From Craterostigma plantagineum (Eukaryota; Streptophyta; Magnoliopsida; Lamiales; Linderniaceae), in the NCBI GenBank assembly GCA_027422505.1, contig JAPQWV010000018.1, positions 19,610,001 to 19,674,000 on the forward strand: a stretch of 64,000 bases of DNA. Reading direction: 5' to 3'. The notes under the pieces are model-generated. The model was not told the DNA's origin and made no database searches. It was given only the letters and a program-made list of their open reading frames with translations. Of this stretch, positions 1 to 11,600 are shown piece after piece (position 1 is the stretch's first letter; every line of letters begins with the position of its first letter). Both the position numbers and the translations under genes were made by a program.

Positions 1-128
1 CATATTGCTACCTGATACCCGACCCGATTACCAAATACCCGACATCTAACCCGATTTTTCTTCCGATCGAGTTTACCCGATTGGGTCGGGTCGGGTCGGA
101 TACCCGAATCCGAATGCCCACCCCTACT
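1..128. mobile_element. Right end of a truncated hAT-like element
   Basis: The stretch is built from the word GACCCG/CGGGTC and ends at CCCACCCCTA, the complement of the TAGGGGTGGG-type end of the other TAGGGNTG elements in this window. The left end lies outside the window, so neither the terminal repeat nor the target duplication can be tested here. No ORF. Assignment rests on its likeness to the complete element at 530-899. Confidence 0.5.
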
Positions 129-529
129 CAAAATGGTCCCCGTGATTACCAAATGAACCAATTTAGTGCTCGGTGTTTCGTGTGGATCAATTTAGCCCCC
201 ATGTTGTCGATTTTGAACAGAATTGGTCATGCCGTTAGATCTTAAATGGCCGTCAATTTGAATAGGAAATTGACACGTGTTGACATGCGATTGCGCCGAC
301 TTAAAAATCATATACTAACATTAAAATGGGAAAATTCCAAAAAAATACTAATAAAAAATTGAAATAAAAATAAACAGAGAATAAAAAAATCAATTATAAA
401 TAATTAAAATTAAATCATATACTTAATATTTATTATAAGGTGACCAGCCCAGCCCATACAGATACAATATACCTTTTTTCTTTAGTTCTATTCTCTCTCT
501 TCTCACCTCACCTCACCTCACCTCACCTC
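129..529. other. Gene-free spacer, possible old repeat
   Basis: No coding potential seen. Positions 130-300 hold phrases typical of degenerate interspersed plant repeats, and an AT-rich block follows. A CCTCA pentamer is repeated at about 505-528, directly abutting the next element. Confidence 0.4.
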
Positions 530-899
530 TAGGGATGGCAATGGGCCGGGTCCATACCCGGATCCGCTTCGGACCCGCCCCTAATGGGCCGGGTACGGTC
601 TCGTTTGTTTTGATTTTGATTGATGAATAATTTTGTCCATCACTTGGTTTTTATTATATATTTAAATTGGAAAAAATTTGATGTTTGAAAATTAAAGAAC
701 TGTGGTCTCGAGACAAATGCATAGAAGATAATAAATTTAGACGGGTCTGGCGGGTTGGCGGGTCTGACCCGATTATTATGAGTCTCGGGGCGGGGCGGGT
801 TTTCCACGAGCCGGGTCGGGGCGGGTAACAGGTCCAGTAAAAAATAAATGGGGCGGGTACCGAGTCTTGCCAAACCCGACTCAGACCCGACCATCCCTA
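530..899. mobile_element. Non-autonomous hAT-like element with TAGGGATGG ends
   Basis: The 370-bp element starts TAGGGATGG and ends CCATCCCTA, a perfect 9-bp terminal inverted repeat. Both ends continue into GGGTCGGGT-type words in opposite orientation. The flanks are CTCACCTC (522-529) and TTCACCTC (900-907), a 7/8 match to an 8-bp target duplication as hAT elements make, although the left flank sits in a CCTCA repeat, which weakens this. No transposase is encoded. Confidence 0.7.
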
Positions 900-1059
900 T
901 TCACCTCTCACCCACAGCCGCAACGCACCTGAGTCCTAAATTGGAAAGAGAAAAACAATTGAAGACCTAATCTTCATCTCTGTCCTAAGTTAGATCGAGG
1001 GCTTAAACTGCCTATAACAGCTTGTCGCGGCCATATTTTCTTCCTCACAACTGCCAGCT

Positions 1060-1260
1060 AATTTTTTTTATATATATATATATATTTTTTTAATTGTTAT
1101 TTTTAAATTCGGTTAACCGAAAAAACCGAATTACAGATCGCTATAACCAAATATCGAACCGAGTGATTCGGTTCGCTATTAAGTTTTGAAATCGGCGAAC
1201 CGAAATTTCGGTTGGTTCGGTTTGGTACGATTTGTACCAAACAAACGGTCCTAATGGATG
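1060..1260. repeat. Degenerate repeat rich in CCGAA/TTCGG words
   Basis: A T/AT-rich tract (1060-1095) is followed by repeated CCGAA and TTCGG words ending near 1252. The composition matches that of the element at 57907-58326, but no clean terminal repeat or target duplication is visible. Probably a truncated relative. Confidence 0.3.
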
Positions 1261-1490
1261 TTACCTATATTATTTGATTAATTGATACCGACAAATATAT
1301 TTTTATTACTGAAAGTTTTATTTCAATTTTTATTCCCGTAAAATCCCTAAATATTAAACCTACAAATTTTCTAATCTGCTTCGAAAATCCGATTTCAAAA
1401 CTTCAACGGTGCGTTATTTTTTAGCTGAGAAATGTCGTATTGATATCGTGTTATCCCTTTAAAAAAAATTGATAATTTGATTTTAAAATT

Positions 1491-1564
1491 GCACCTAGCC
1501 TGAATGGTTAAAGCCCCCAAACTCATAATTGGCCAATTCGTATGTTCAATTCCTACTGGATGCA
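1491..1564 (+). pseudogene. trnI-CAU: Degenerate plastid-type tRNA-Ile(CAU) copy
   Basis: Seventy-four bases run from GCACCTAGCC to CTGGATGCA. The anticodon-loop segment ACTCATAATTGG and the T-arm segment GTTCAATTCCTACTGG match, from memory, the plastid trnI-CAU gene that lies between rpl23 and ycf2. The acceptor stem has a C/A mismatch and a G-T pair, and there are small indels in the D-arm and before the anticodon stem, so it is unlikely to work. Read as a plastid-to-nucleus insertion. The flanks do not look like ycf2 or rpl23, so the insert is short or rearranged. Confidence 0.7.
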
Positions 1565-2802
1565 CAAGTGACGTGAGTCTCGATGTCTCAAATACACTAT
1601 CAAGACAAGTAATGGCTGTATTTGATATAAATAGACACGAAGTAACCCCACTAAAAAATGTTTTCGATTACATTATGAAAAATAAGATCCAGCGAAATTT
1701 AATCTCGGCTCATTCTTCGCCGGCTGGTGTCCACTAGCCCTCAAAGATAACCTCACGAAAACTTGATACTTCATAAACTGGTTTAGTTTATTTTTGCAAC
1801 TTAAAATCCAATATTGTTTAACAAACGGAAAGAAAGGAGATAAGAGAAATAAATAGGGATTTTTCATATCTTAATTCCCAATTAACATGGGAAAACGACA
1901 TTTTAAGTTGTCCACGAAAAAAAAAGAAATGTCGAAAGCTCAAGTTTCATTCGAAAAACTTCTGCACCGCACTGGAACATAAATCGATTAATCTAATTTT
2001 AATATATTATTATACAAATTAATGCGAAGTTTCTTCAATGAATATCCCAAATGATGCACAAATAATTATAACCACGAATTGACTAGAATTAGTTGACAAT
2101 TTACAAATTACTTTTAACGACCACCATTCCGGATATTTAGCAAGCTTGCTCCAGACAAAATTTCCTTACCGCAGAGCCAAAAGTCTATGTTATTTATATT
2201 TATATATATAAATTAGACTTCGAATATTTTCTCTTTCCATATCACCAACGTTTAAATCAAATGCCACATATACAAAACAAGCTATAAGCTAAGAAAAAGG
2301 GTTTATCAAACTACTAAAAAGAAATATGGAATAGCAACACATTTTGCCCTCTTGTTTTACGCCGACCGCCCTGCGTATCAAATCACATGCCGACGCGTGT
2401 CCCGTCTTCATCCTCTTTCTCACTGTTAAACTTTTGTTTCATTTCACACTAACATGATATAATTAAGCTACCTACGGTACGGTGTAATTTAATTTACCAT
2501 TATATATTAGTGTATAGCTAATAATAACCTCTCTCCTCTTGCTTCTTCTATATTGTCACTCTTAATTGCTTGTTGAGCTTAGATAGATAGCTGTTGTTAG
2601 GTCATTTCCCCATATTTTCCCTTCTTACATCTCCATCTTCTTCGACTTTGCATGGGTTCTTTCCACTTAATGTTTATACAATAAAAAGGGACCTTTTATT
2701 CAACCGATTCTTGATTATGGACTACTGTGTTCCGTATCTTCTCTTTTAGGGTTTTCTACCTGATTTAAAAGAAAAAGAGAGAAAGAGAGAGAAAAGAAAA
2801 AC
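1565..2802. other. Spacer and putative upstream region of the AIL gene
   Basis: No convincing ORF. The last 40 bp before the ATG at 2803 form a purine-rich GA tract (about 2770-2800), a common 5'-UTR feature of plant genes and a potential GAGA-factor site. An ACGCGTG box sits at 2394-2400. No TATA box can be assigned with confidence. Confidence 0.4.
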
Positions 2803-5800
2803 ATGGCTCCGACCAATTATCACCACCACCACCACCATCAAGGCGGCGACAATTGGTTGTCATTTTCCTTGTCTTCAATGGAAACGCCGCTCAACGTCGC
2901 CGCCGCAGAACAAGCGATGTTTCAGCCCACGGCGGCTGAGCTCCGCCCTCAGCATTTCTACGACCCTTCATTTGCCGATAACTTCTATGGTAATAAAAAC
3001 TCACACATAGTAGACACGTATTTAGTGCGTCTGATTTACACGTGTATGTTTGTGTGCGCTTGCATGTATTATGTGCCCAAGTCACAACCTTGAATTTCTG
3101 GTACGATTAGCTCACCATTTTTGTATCTTTGCTCTTAAAACTCTTTTGAATGAAACCGCTGAAATCTTGCACGAACAGCCTCCATGTTTCCGTTTTGCTG
3201 ACTCAAGCAAGTTTGAATCAAAGCCAACCATACGGACAAGGAATTTGAACGCGTGCATATTTCATTTCGGTTATAAAAGAATTCAAAGTCCCTTTCTTCC
3301 TTTTCACTATTTGTAATAATTAATCACCAAATCGAACACGTTATTTCAACCAAGCCCACCTTTCGTTTTGGTTTTACACTCTTCAATTACGACTCAGTTC
3401 ACACATCTATCTCTCTATCTCTTCTCCTAAGCACTGCCCGCCCACAGTTTCTTCGATTTGTTGAAGGAACGAAAACCTTCAATGTGTAATAACTGAAACA
3501 TCAACCTAAAATTTCCTCTGTAGCAGGGAATAATACTTGGGCTAGCCACAAACCCCAAGAAAACATGTACCCAACTGAAGAACAGCCGAAAGAAAACATG
3601 TTCAACTACATGCAGTTACAGCCGCCGCCGAAGCTCGAGGACTTCTTCGCCGTCGCCGGAGAGTCAACGGAGACGCAGGACTCTTCGTTGACTCACTTGT
3701 ACGACCATCAAAACAACCCACACAACTCCTTCTTTAACGAGCCACAAGGAGATCTAAAGAACTTCGCCGCGTTTCAAGCTTTCTCTGCTAACTCAGGTTC
3801 TGAGGTTGAGGACTCGGCTTTTGTTTGCCAAACTCAGTCGCCCGACGAGTCGAACAATGAGTTAATGGGTTATTCTCAGTGCCCGTTAAATGTGGCTAAC
3901 ACTAATTCCTTGTCTCTTGGGGTCAGTGGTGGTTTTAATACAACCAATGTTCTGTGCTCTGAGAGCAATTATAATGGCGGTGATAACGTTGCTGTTGTTG
4001 AGTCCGAGAGTTGCAAGAAGATTGCTGATACTTTTGGTCAGAGAACCTCTATTTACAGGGGTGTTACTAGGTTCGTGAACTAATGTTTTTCATTTCGATT
4101 TCTTTTCTATTCATCATTGTTCTAGGGTTTTCTCCATATCATCTGAAAGGGTCTTTAATCATTCTAATTTTTATGATGGTGTTGGACCGATTGCAGACAT
4201 CGTTGGACTGGGAGATACGAAGCACATCTATGGGATAACAGCTGTAGAAGAGAAGGCCAAGCAAGAAAAGGGCGTCAAGGTACAATCTTTTCTCTCTTTC
4301 CTCTCTGATTATTTTTTTCTTTTACATGAAAAGTGCTTTATGATTTGCATGTAATGAGTTTTCATTTGATGGGCCCAGAGAGAGGATTTCTTTTTCGTTC
4401 TTTCAAATCAAGATTTAATGATGATCGATGTTCTAAAAGTATAATTGTGGTTCCTGATTCATCTATGTTTTTCGCTTCAATCTTTCATTGAATTGTGGCC
4501 GCCACTTTTCAACAACTTTAACACAAGTGTACTTCACAAACTTTGTTAGATTTTTGTTATAAAACTGCAGCAGTATTCTTTAGATTCTTTGATCTCCAGT
4601 TCCTACTCTTGCTAAGATAGATCTGCCCACGAGTTATTTTATTACAGTTGTTGTTTTTTTATTTTATATTTTACTTTTTCTTTGTTGAATTGTTTAGAAG
4701 TAGCATATATCTATCTATAGCAGCTTGAAGATGAGCTGACCCACCATTGATCGAGATATTATTGAGTAGTCACTGATGGACATACCTCATGCTTCATCAG
4801 CTAGTTTGAACACTAGTGCCTTAAATTCTGATACTCATCAGCTTTCTTCTTTTTTTTTTTTTCATAATATTTAATTCCCCTTTGTTGACCAGATTCACAT
4901 GAGAATTTTAAATGAGCTTTCTACCTCTGCCCACCCTATTTTCCGCATTCATACCTATTCTGTTACTTTCAAATACATTTTTTTTATCGGCCAAACTTTA
5001 ATGCGTTGTTTTCCGGAAATTAAAGTAAGAAAAGTAGTTCAGAGAGAAGGGAAAAAAGTTAACTAAAAATATTGTTTTTTAATTAAAAAACATTCATCAA
5101 TTTCATTACTCTCAATCTCATAATCAAATCTCTCTATATGTTTGTATATATTCATTTCTTGATCTATTCTTCTAACGAAGCTATATGATTTTCATCGATC
5201 TCTCCTCTCGGACGCTGTCGCTGCATATTGACTTCCATCAGTTTATTTGGGTATGTAATTTCGTTGTGTTTCAATTAATTACTCTATTTATGCACATTAG
5301 TAAAGGTTCTGATTGGGATCCCCAATTCATATAATAAGTGTTATAGGTTTATTTGGTAAATAATTTCAGGTGGATATGATAAAGAAGAAAAGGCCGCAAG
5401 AGCATATGACTTGGCTGCTATCAAGTATTGGGGTCCAACGGCTACTACTAATTTCCCCGTAATTTTATTACACAATCCAGTTTTACATTAATCGCATTTC
5501 ACATTCTAAACCTTAGAAAAGCCGATTGTGATTTTTTATTCAGATACCTAACTACGCCAAAGAGATGGAGGAGATGAAGCATGTAACTAAACAAGAATTC
5601 ATAGCTTCTCTACGAAGGTATACACACAGACACATGCGCCAAGCATACATGCGTGCTTAGTTACTCCCATTATTTTCGCGGGCGATTATCAGTTTTACAA
5701 AATATAAAACTAATTAATACTATAATGCGATTCGAAAGAAGCTTGAATTTTTAGGCGAAGTGGTCACGTAACGGTTACCTTCTATAAAAAAAATACAGGA

Positions 5801-6594
5801 AAAGCAGCGGTTTCTCTAGAGGAGCATCTATTTACCGAGGCGTTACAAGGTTCGAACACTTTATTCCAAAGCACAATTATATGTCGATCGATACACCAAA
5901 TCTTTCGGATACTAATGTAATAAAAAAGAAACATTGTTGTTTGTTCTATGCAGGCATCATCAACAAGGCCGTTGGCAGGCGAGAATCGGTCGTGTGGCCG
6001 GAAACAAGGATCTCTACCTCGGAACATTCGGTACGAAGTTATAACATGTACACAAACTGTTTGTAAGGAGGACCAAAATTGAATATATACGAAAACACAG
6101 TTCCCGCATGTAATATCCTCTTAAAAAATTAAATAAATACGTATTTATTTTGTTGTTTTTTTTCCTCGTGGCGCTTAATTACACCAGCGACGGAGGAAGA
6201 AGCGGCTGAAGCGTACGACATAGCTGCGATAAAATTCCGAGGAGCGAACGCCGTGACAAATTTTGAGATGAGCCGATACGACGTGGAAGCCATATCGAAG
6301 AGCCCGCTCCCCGTCGGGGGGACAGCCAAGCGCTTGAAGTTCAACCTCGATTCCGACAAGCAGCGCATCGAAGAACCAATAAGCGGTGGTAATAATATCA
6401 GCTTTAATAATGTCGTGGTGCCTTATGCGGACCCTACTACTACTTACCACCACCAAAACAACTTCTTCCAAAATTTCGGCGCCAGCTCATCAGACATGAT
6501 CGGCGGTGGGGCTTCTGCTAGCAATCATCAGCCCGAGTTCTTCATCTGGCCTCCGCCCACTCACCCTCATCATTATCATCACTCTTTTAATTAA
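2803..6594 (+). CDS. AIL6: AINTEGUMENTA-LIKE / PLETHORA AP2 transcription factor
   Basis: Nuclear DNA-binding regulator of meristem and organ growth (family knowledge). Nine coding exons: 2803-2989, 3527-4070, 4197-4279, 5242-5250, 5370-5458, 5544-5617, 5799-5849, 5954-6030, 6188-6594; 1521 nt, 506 aa, frame intact. The N-terminus has a His run and the euANT-type motif [15 protein letters not shown] and ETQDSSLTH follow, then [11 protein letters not shown] leading into AP2 repeat 1 (about residues 237-304), a conserved linker and AP2 repeat 2 (about 337-400), and a C-terminal [12 protein letters not shown]. Exon 4 is the 9-nt micro-exon coding the YL of VYLGGYD, a hallmark of the ANT group. 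Exon 2 has a NAGNAG acceptor (TAGCAG), so one residue is optional. ETQDSSLTH and PKLEDF favour AIL6/AIL7 over AIL5 or BBM, from memory. The start is the first ATG in frame with NWLSFSLS. Confidence 0.95.
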
Positions 6595-7530
6595 CTGACT
6601 TCCAACTAACCGCAGTTAGTTGGAGTAGGTTTAGGGGATCGGAGCTACTACTACTATGGTCAGGCAACATGTTTTCCTTCTACTACTAATGGCTGAAGAT
6701 GGTGTTAGAAACTGACATGCATGGTTCTTAGGAGACATTATGTGCTGTGTGTTGTAAGTAGCTTCGGTGTTTTCTTCTTTCTTTTCGGTTTACTCTTAGG
6801 TTTATTTGTCTGTGAACAATGGCGGATTCGGGCACGGACTAATTTTCAACCCATTTTCTGTACTCGGGTTCTGCCGAATCAAGAAAGAAAAATACATAAT
6901 GATTATATATTTGCAGATGTTCCTTCTGAATTGACGTTTTGATGATCTTTCTTCATGAATGAAACCTGCAAAACTAGAGGTTCTTCCACAGGGCCCTTTT
7001 AACAGAAGGGAGCGTTTCCTATTTTTATTAAACAAAAGGGAGTGGACCGAAAGTTATCAAAATATCCCAACTTAAATTGGCTTTTTTCGAGTAAAAAAAT
7101 TCGAATAATTTGAATAATTATTTTTTTAATTTGAATAACGTATTCGAGTAAAAAGAACTGAAAAAAAATAATTATTCGATTTTAATATTCGATTTTTTTC
7201 ACTCGAATTATATATTTTTCTATCAGAATTTTATTCGAATAACTCAATCCGAGGTCGAATAACTCGAATAAGAATTCACATAAACCGATTTCTGCTCGAA
7301 AATGTCGATTTCAACCTCAAAAACACCAAAATTCACTCAGATTTGGGGTTAATATGTTTAACAATCACGAACCCATCGATTAACACCTCATTTCGACATT
7401 AAATTTCAGTCGATCGGATCAAAATGATAATCAAACACTTCAATTTTTTTTAAACACAAAATCCCTTTTTTTAAATTAAAAACCCTATACTCTTTTTTTT
7501 TTTTTTATTTCACACAAAACTTATCCTAGT
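6595..7530. other. 3' region of the AIL gene and AT-rich spacer
   Basis: Positions 6595 to about 7000 are probable 3' UTR and downstream sequence. From 7080 to 7320 the DNA is packed with TTCGAA/ATTCGAAT words resembling those of the element at 58548-59114, but I see no terminal repeats. No gene. Confidence 0.4.
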
Positions 7531-8333
7531 TAGGGCTGGGGAAACAAACCGAAATACCGATATACCGTCCTTATCGTATCGAAACGTACCGAAAATATCG
7601 AAAATTTTGGTATACTGAAGTTTTTGGTAGGGTATGATACCGTACCGAAAATTTTCGGTACAGTAATGGTATGAAAGTTTTAAAAATTAAGTATACCGAT
7701 TATATCGAAATACCGAAATATAAAATCGTTATGTATATATACACACACCTGCATATTTATATTATTTCAAAAAAATATAAAATGGATAAAAATATATAAG
7801 GATCTTCATAAATTTATTTAGATAAATTATTAATTATACCCAACTTTCTGAGATTATTGAGGTCCACCATATTTTACTTACATTAAAAAAAACAAAGAAA
7901 ATACAAAATAGCCGTTTTGTTTTAATTAGTCTGTATATAAAGTTGTATTTTGTCGTTTTCTTTGTCTTACTAAAGAGACTGACTAAAATATATAAATTAT
8001 TTAAGGTTATTTTATGAATCAAAAATCTTTTTATTTTGGAAAATTTGGCATTAATAATCCATCATATTGGGGCATGGAGAGTATGAATTGACTAAATTTG
8101 AAAATAACGAATTAACGAGTTACGGACACGCATGGTATAAAACGCTCCGTGTGAATGGTATAGAAGGTATGATACTTGATACCATTCCGACATTTCGGTA
8201 TGATACCGTATTGAAATTTAAGGTATACCGAAATTTTGGTATGGTATTGATATGATATTTTTCAATACCGAAATTTCGGTACGGTATACGGTATCACAGT
8301 TTTGGTACGATATACCGTACCGAACCACCCCTA
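7531..8333. mobile_element. hAT-like element with perfect 8-bp target duplication
   Basis: This 803-bp element starts TAGGGCTGGGG and ends CCACCCCTA, flanked on both sides by ATCCTAGT (7523-7530 and 8334-8341), a perfect 8-bp duplication of the hAT type. Both ends are made of GGTATACCGA/CCGAAAATT words in inverted orientation. There is no transposase ORF. The left 200 bp is nearly the same as the left part of the element at 34497-35000, so the two belong to one family. It lies between the AIL gene and the kinase gene. Confidence 0.85.
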
Positions 8334-8508
8334 ATCCTAGTTATCAAAAAACTCCTTCCCACAATGGTGTGTATATATACATATCTTACAAAACCCTACA
8401 ACAAAGGAGAGATTATGGGAGATGGGAAATCTCAAACATCATCATTTTCGCCATGATTTCCACTTCCTTTTAGGGTTAACAGAATAATCGTACAAAGTCA
8501 ACTAATAC

Positions 8509-8938
8509 TCACTCCATAACTAATTCCATGTGTCGATTCAAGTCCTTGAGGTAAGTGGTGGAAGTGTACTCCTCCAAATCGCATGACCCCACAAGAAAAG
8601 TAGCCCTTCCATCCATTGATTTCGGCTTGTTCTGCTGCTGCTGATCCATCTCTTGTTCGTTCTCACCTCTCAATTGCTGGACAACCTTTGTTTTTTTCAA
8701 GTAATTAACACAACAACAAAGCACATATTAATTAGGGGCAAGAACGAAAAATGTCTATTTTCACTAATAGTGCACCTACGTTCTTCATGCTAGGCCTCAT
8801 ATTGGGCAAGTGATGAATGCACGTCGAAGCTGTGAACATTGCGCGCTCCATCTCAACCACGTCATAATCGTCTCCTAACCGAGGATCTGCTATTTCCTTA
8901 ACGTTGTTCTTCTCCAGAAATGGTTTCGCCTGTTTAAG

Positions 8939-8978
<40 letters not shown>

Positions 8979-11600
8979 CGATCATAAGTAGATTATCTTT
9001 GCCTTTTATTTAATAATGTAAGATGGGAGCAGTTAAGTTATAAATTGTTTTCTTACGTACCCACATGACTAAGCTTTGCCTACACGAATCAACAGCTCGG
9101 CGACCCGTAATGAGCTCGAGCAGTAAAACGCCGAATGCAAATACATCCGTTTTCTCGTGGACTATTCCGTGCATGAAGTACTCAGGAGCCATATATCTAA
9201 TTGGAGAGAGCACAGCAAAAATACATATTGATCATTAGCTATATATCACCACAAACAACCCCGAAATAAAATAAAAAATGGTTTTTTTTTTTAATTCTTG
9301 CCCGAAAGTGCCTTCGATGGGAGAAACGACGTGATGGGCCCACGTTTTCGGAAGCCATTTCGCCAGCCCAAAATCAGATATCTGCAAGTGAGTAAATGAG
9401 CTAATCTACCCATTTTCTTGCTTTCTTACCTTAATTTACACTGCGTTTGGTTTGAAGAGGAGTGGAGAGGAAAAGAAAATGGTAGAGTAAATGATTTCAA
9501 TAAATTTTTATTCCTCACCGTTTGGTGAATAACTTAGTTTTTTTAGTTTTATGTATAAACTTAAACTAATTTTTTTGTCTTATCACTCCTCATCTATTTT
9601 TTCGAAACCCAAACGTGCAAACTATTTTACCTTTCTCCGTTTCATTTTCTTTTCCGTTCTAGTTTCCACAAACCAAACAAGCCCTTAAAGAGGAAAACAA
9701 AAAAAAAAAACGAAAAAAAGGACCTGGGCTTCATAATCTTGCGAAAGCAATATATTTGACGCCGTTATGTCGCGGTGAATAACACGTCTCGGGCATTCGT
9801 GATGCAAATAGTGCAAACCCTCGGCTACGCCTATGGCCACCTTATACCTTATACTCCACTCTAAATTCTTTTCACCTTTTATTAGAAGCAATACATAGAT
9901 GAACAAATATCATCAAAGAAGATGGAAATGACATAGCATAGTGTAAGAGATCAGTAATCGGAGGCGAATAAGCAAGCAAACCGTGTAAGAAATCGGCGAG
10001 GGAGCCGTGTGGAGAAAACTGAAGCACGAGATGCAAACCGTTTTCGGCGCTAAACCCGAGGAATTTCGCAGCGTTTTGGTGGTCGACGTGAGCGATGATT
10101 CCAAGCTCCGATAAGAACTCGCCGACTTTTTCCTCTTCGTTCTTCTTCGTTTTAGTGATCTTCTTAACTGCAACAACTTGACCGTCTGATAAGGTCCCTT
10201 TGTATACCTGTGCATGGCCGCCTTCTCCGATCAACTTATCTATACATGGATTTATTACTTAGACTTTTAGTTTTTAGAAAGAAAAAATATTGAAATGACG
10301 GTGAATTTGCCCATCAACCAAATACAACATAGGCCTAGGAGATAAATATCGTGGATAATTTATAAGTACATAACTTTGACTTGTTTTCTAACAAACAACG
10401 CAGCATACATTTCGTATTCTTGCGGTATAATATCTGAATTGTCACAAAATCTTTGACCTAGGTGGGGTAGGAATGGCGAACCCATTGACCGAACCACACA
10501 ACATGGGACCCACATAAATTAGGACACGAACCATTTAAAAAAAAAGTAAGAAGTCTAAGCTCTAACCGTGGCTGGTGCAATGTCTGTCTTCGCCGGACTA
10601 CAGTATTAATGAATATCAGTTTGATAAGACCAATCATTCATGTATTGAACAGCCAATAAACAGAGTGTGCTGCAATATTATTCAACGCAATAAATAATAC
10701 TTGGCAGCATGTCATGTCATTCCATAGCATAGCATAAGAATTTTGAATGAAAAGAGTACACCACTCGATAATTCTGAGCCTTAAAAAGTAGTTCGACATG
10801 CTACGTCTCAGTCTCAGCAACTTCATTATTATAGCAAAGAAAAAAAAAAGAAAAAGGATGGCAAAAAACAGGGCAGCATTTAGAAAAAAAAAAAAAAGAA
10901 AAAACAGAGCATGGAAGATGGAACAGAGCTTTGCATGCACAGAATGAAAAAAGGAAGAAATGAAATCTTAATAATTAAATCACCTGGGCTGAAACCATCG
11001 GTGGCTAGCTTAAGCTCCTCGTAGGTAAAGTTGCTCCACGACGGCTTAGGCGCGCCGACGTCAGAAAAATCGTCGACGGCGGCGGAGGCGTCGTCGGCGC
11101 TTCGGTTCCTCCCTATTCTCTTCTTAAACGCCCTCTTCGAAAGGTAATCGTAGCCGTAGATCAAAGGGATGGTCGAGATTTTAAGCACGGACCTCTTCTT
11201 GATCTGATTTAGAAGCCTTTTCCACTGCAAATTTCGCTGGCTGGGGGACAGCAGCTCTCCGCCGCCGTCTGCCTCGTCGGCTTCGAAAAAGCCGCTGTTG
11301 TCCGACTCCGATCCGCCGTTGGACGCCGGAATCTCGAGGACTCCCCTCGGAGAGGATTCCTCCGACGACGGAGACGACGGCGCGTTGTTGCTGATGATTT
11401 CATGGGACGGCGAAGATCGCTCTGTTTCTGAGTCCTTCTCTTCGTATTCTCGGGTTTGCTCAGCGCCTTCAGATTCTCCTCCTTTGCGTAGATTAGATCA
11501 AGAAAAAACAATTTGCTTGCATGGAGACGATGAAAGTTGGAGATTTAAAAAAGGAAAAAAAAAAAACAAAATTGGAAAGCACAAATGAAATACCTTGCAT
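8509..11600 (-). CDS. Receptor-like cytoplasmic kinase, RLCK VI type
   Basis: Soluble Ser/Thr kinase without a membrane segment; the family is linked to ROP GTPase and receptor signalling. Exons in transcript order: 11600-11594, 11481-10984, 10239-9982, 9875-9724, 9381-9302, 9196-9061, 8929-8780, 8685-8509; 1458 nt, 485 aa. An acidic Ser-rich N-terminus (SSPRGVLE) leads to a basic segment and the kinase domain: glycine loop GEGGHAQV (173-180), VAVK Lys194, alpha-C Glu213, HRD 288-290, DFG 308-310, APE 335-337, [14 protein letters not shown]. Thr292 replaces the usual Lys of HRDxKxxN (HRDITASN), which I recall in close Arabidopsis relatives such as At2g18890. Intron 5 uses a GC donor (9301-9300) with an AG acceptor. 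Exon 1 (ATGCAAG, 7 nt) is inferred because the exon-2 frame has no ATG after its upstream stop; this is the least certain part. Confidence 0.88.
8943..8976. repeat. (AT)n microsatellite in a kinase intron
   Basis: About 17 AT units lie directly upstream, in transcript sense, of the acceptor of exon 7 of the RLCK gene. Confidence 0.9.

Noticed and set aside
3050..3316. 88-codon plus-strand ORF in AIL intron 1
   Set aside because: It lies between a good GT donor and a TAGCAG acceptor, shows no domain and interrupts a continuous AIL protein.
11209..11588. Long ORFs on both strands over the GC-rich 5' part of the kinase gene
   Set aside because: They are shadow frames of kinase exon 2; only the frame giving SSPRGVLE and QWKRLLNQ joins the kinase domain.
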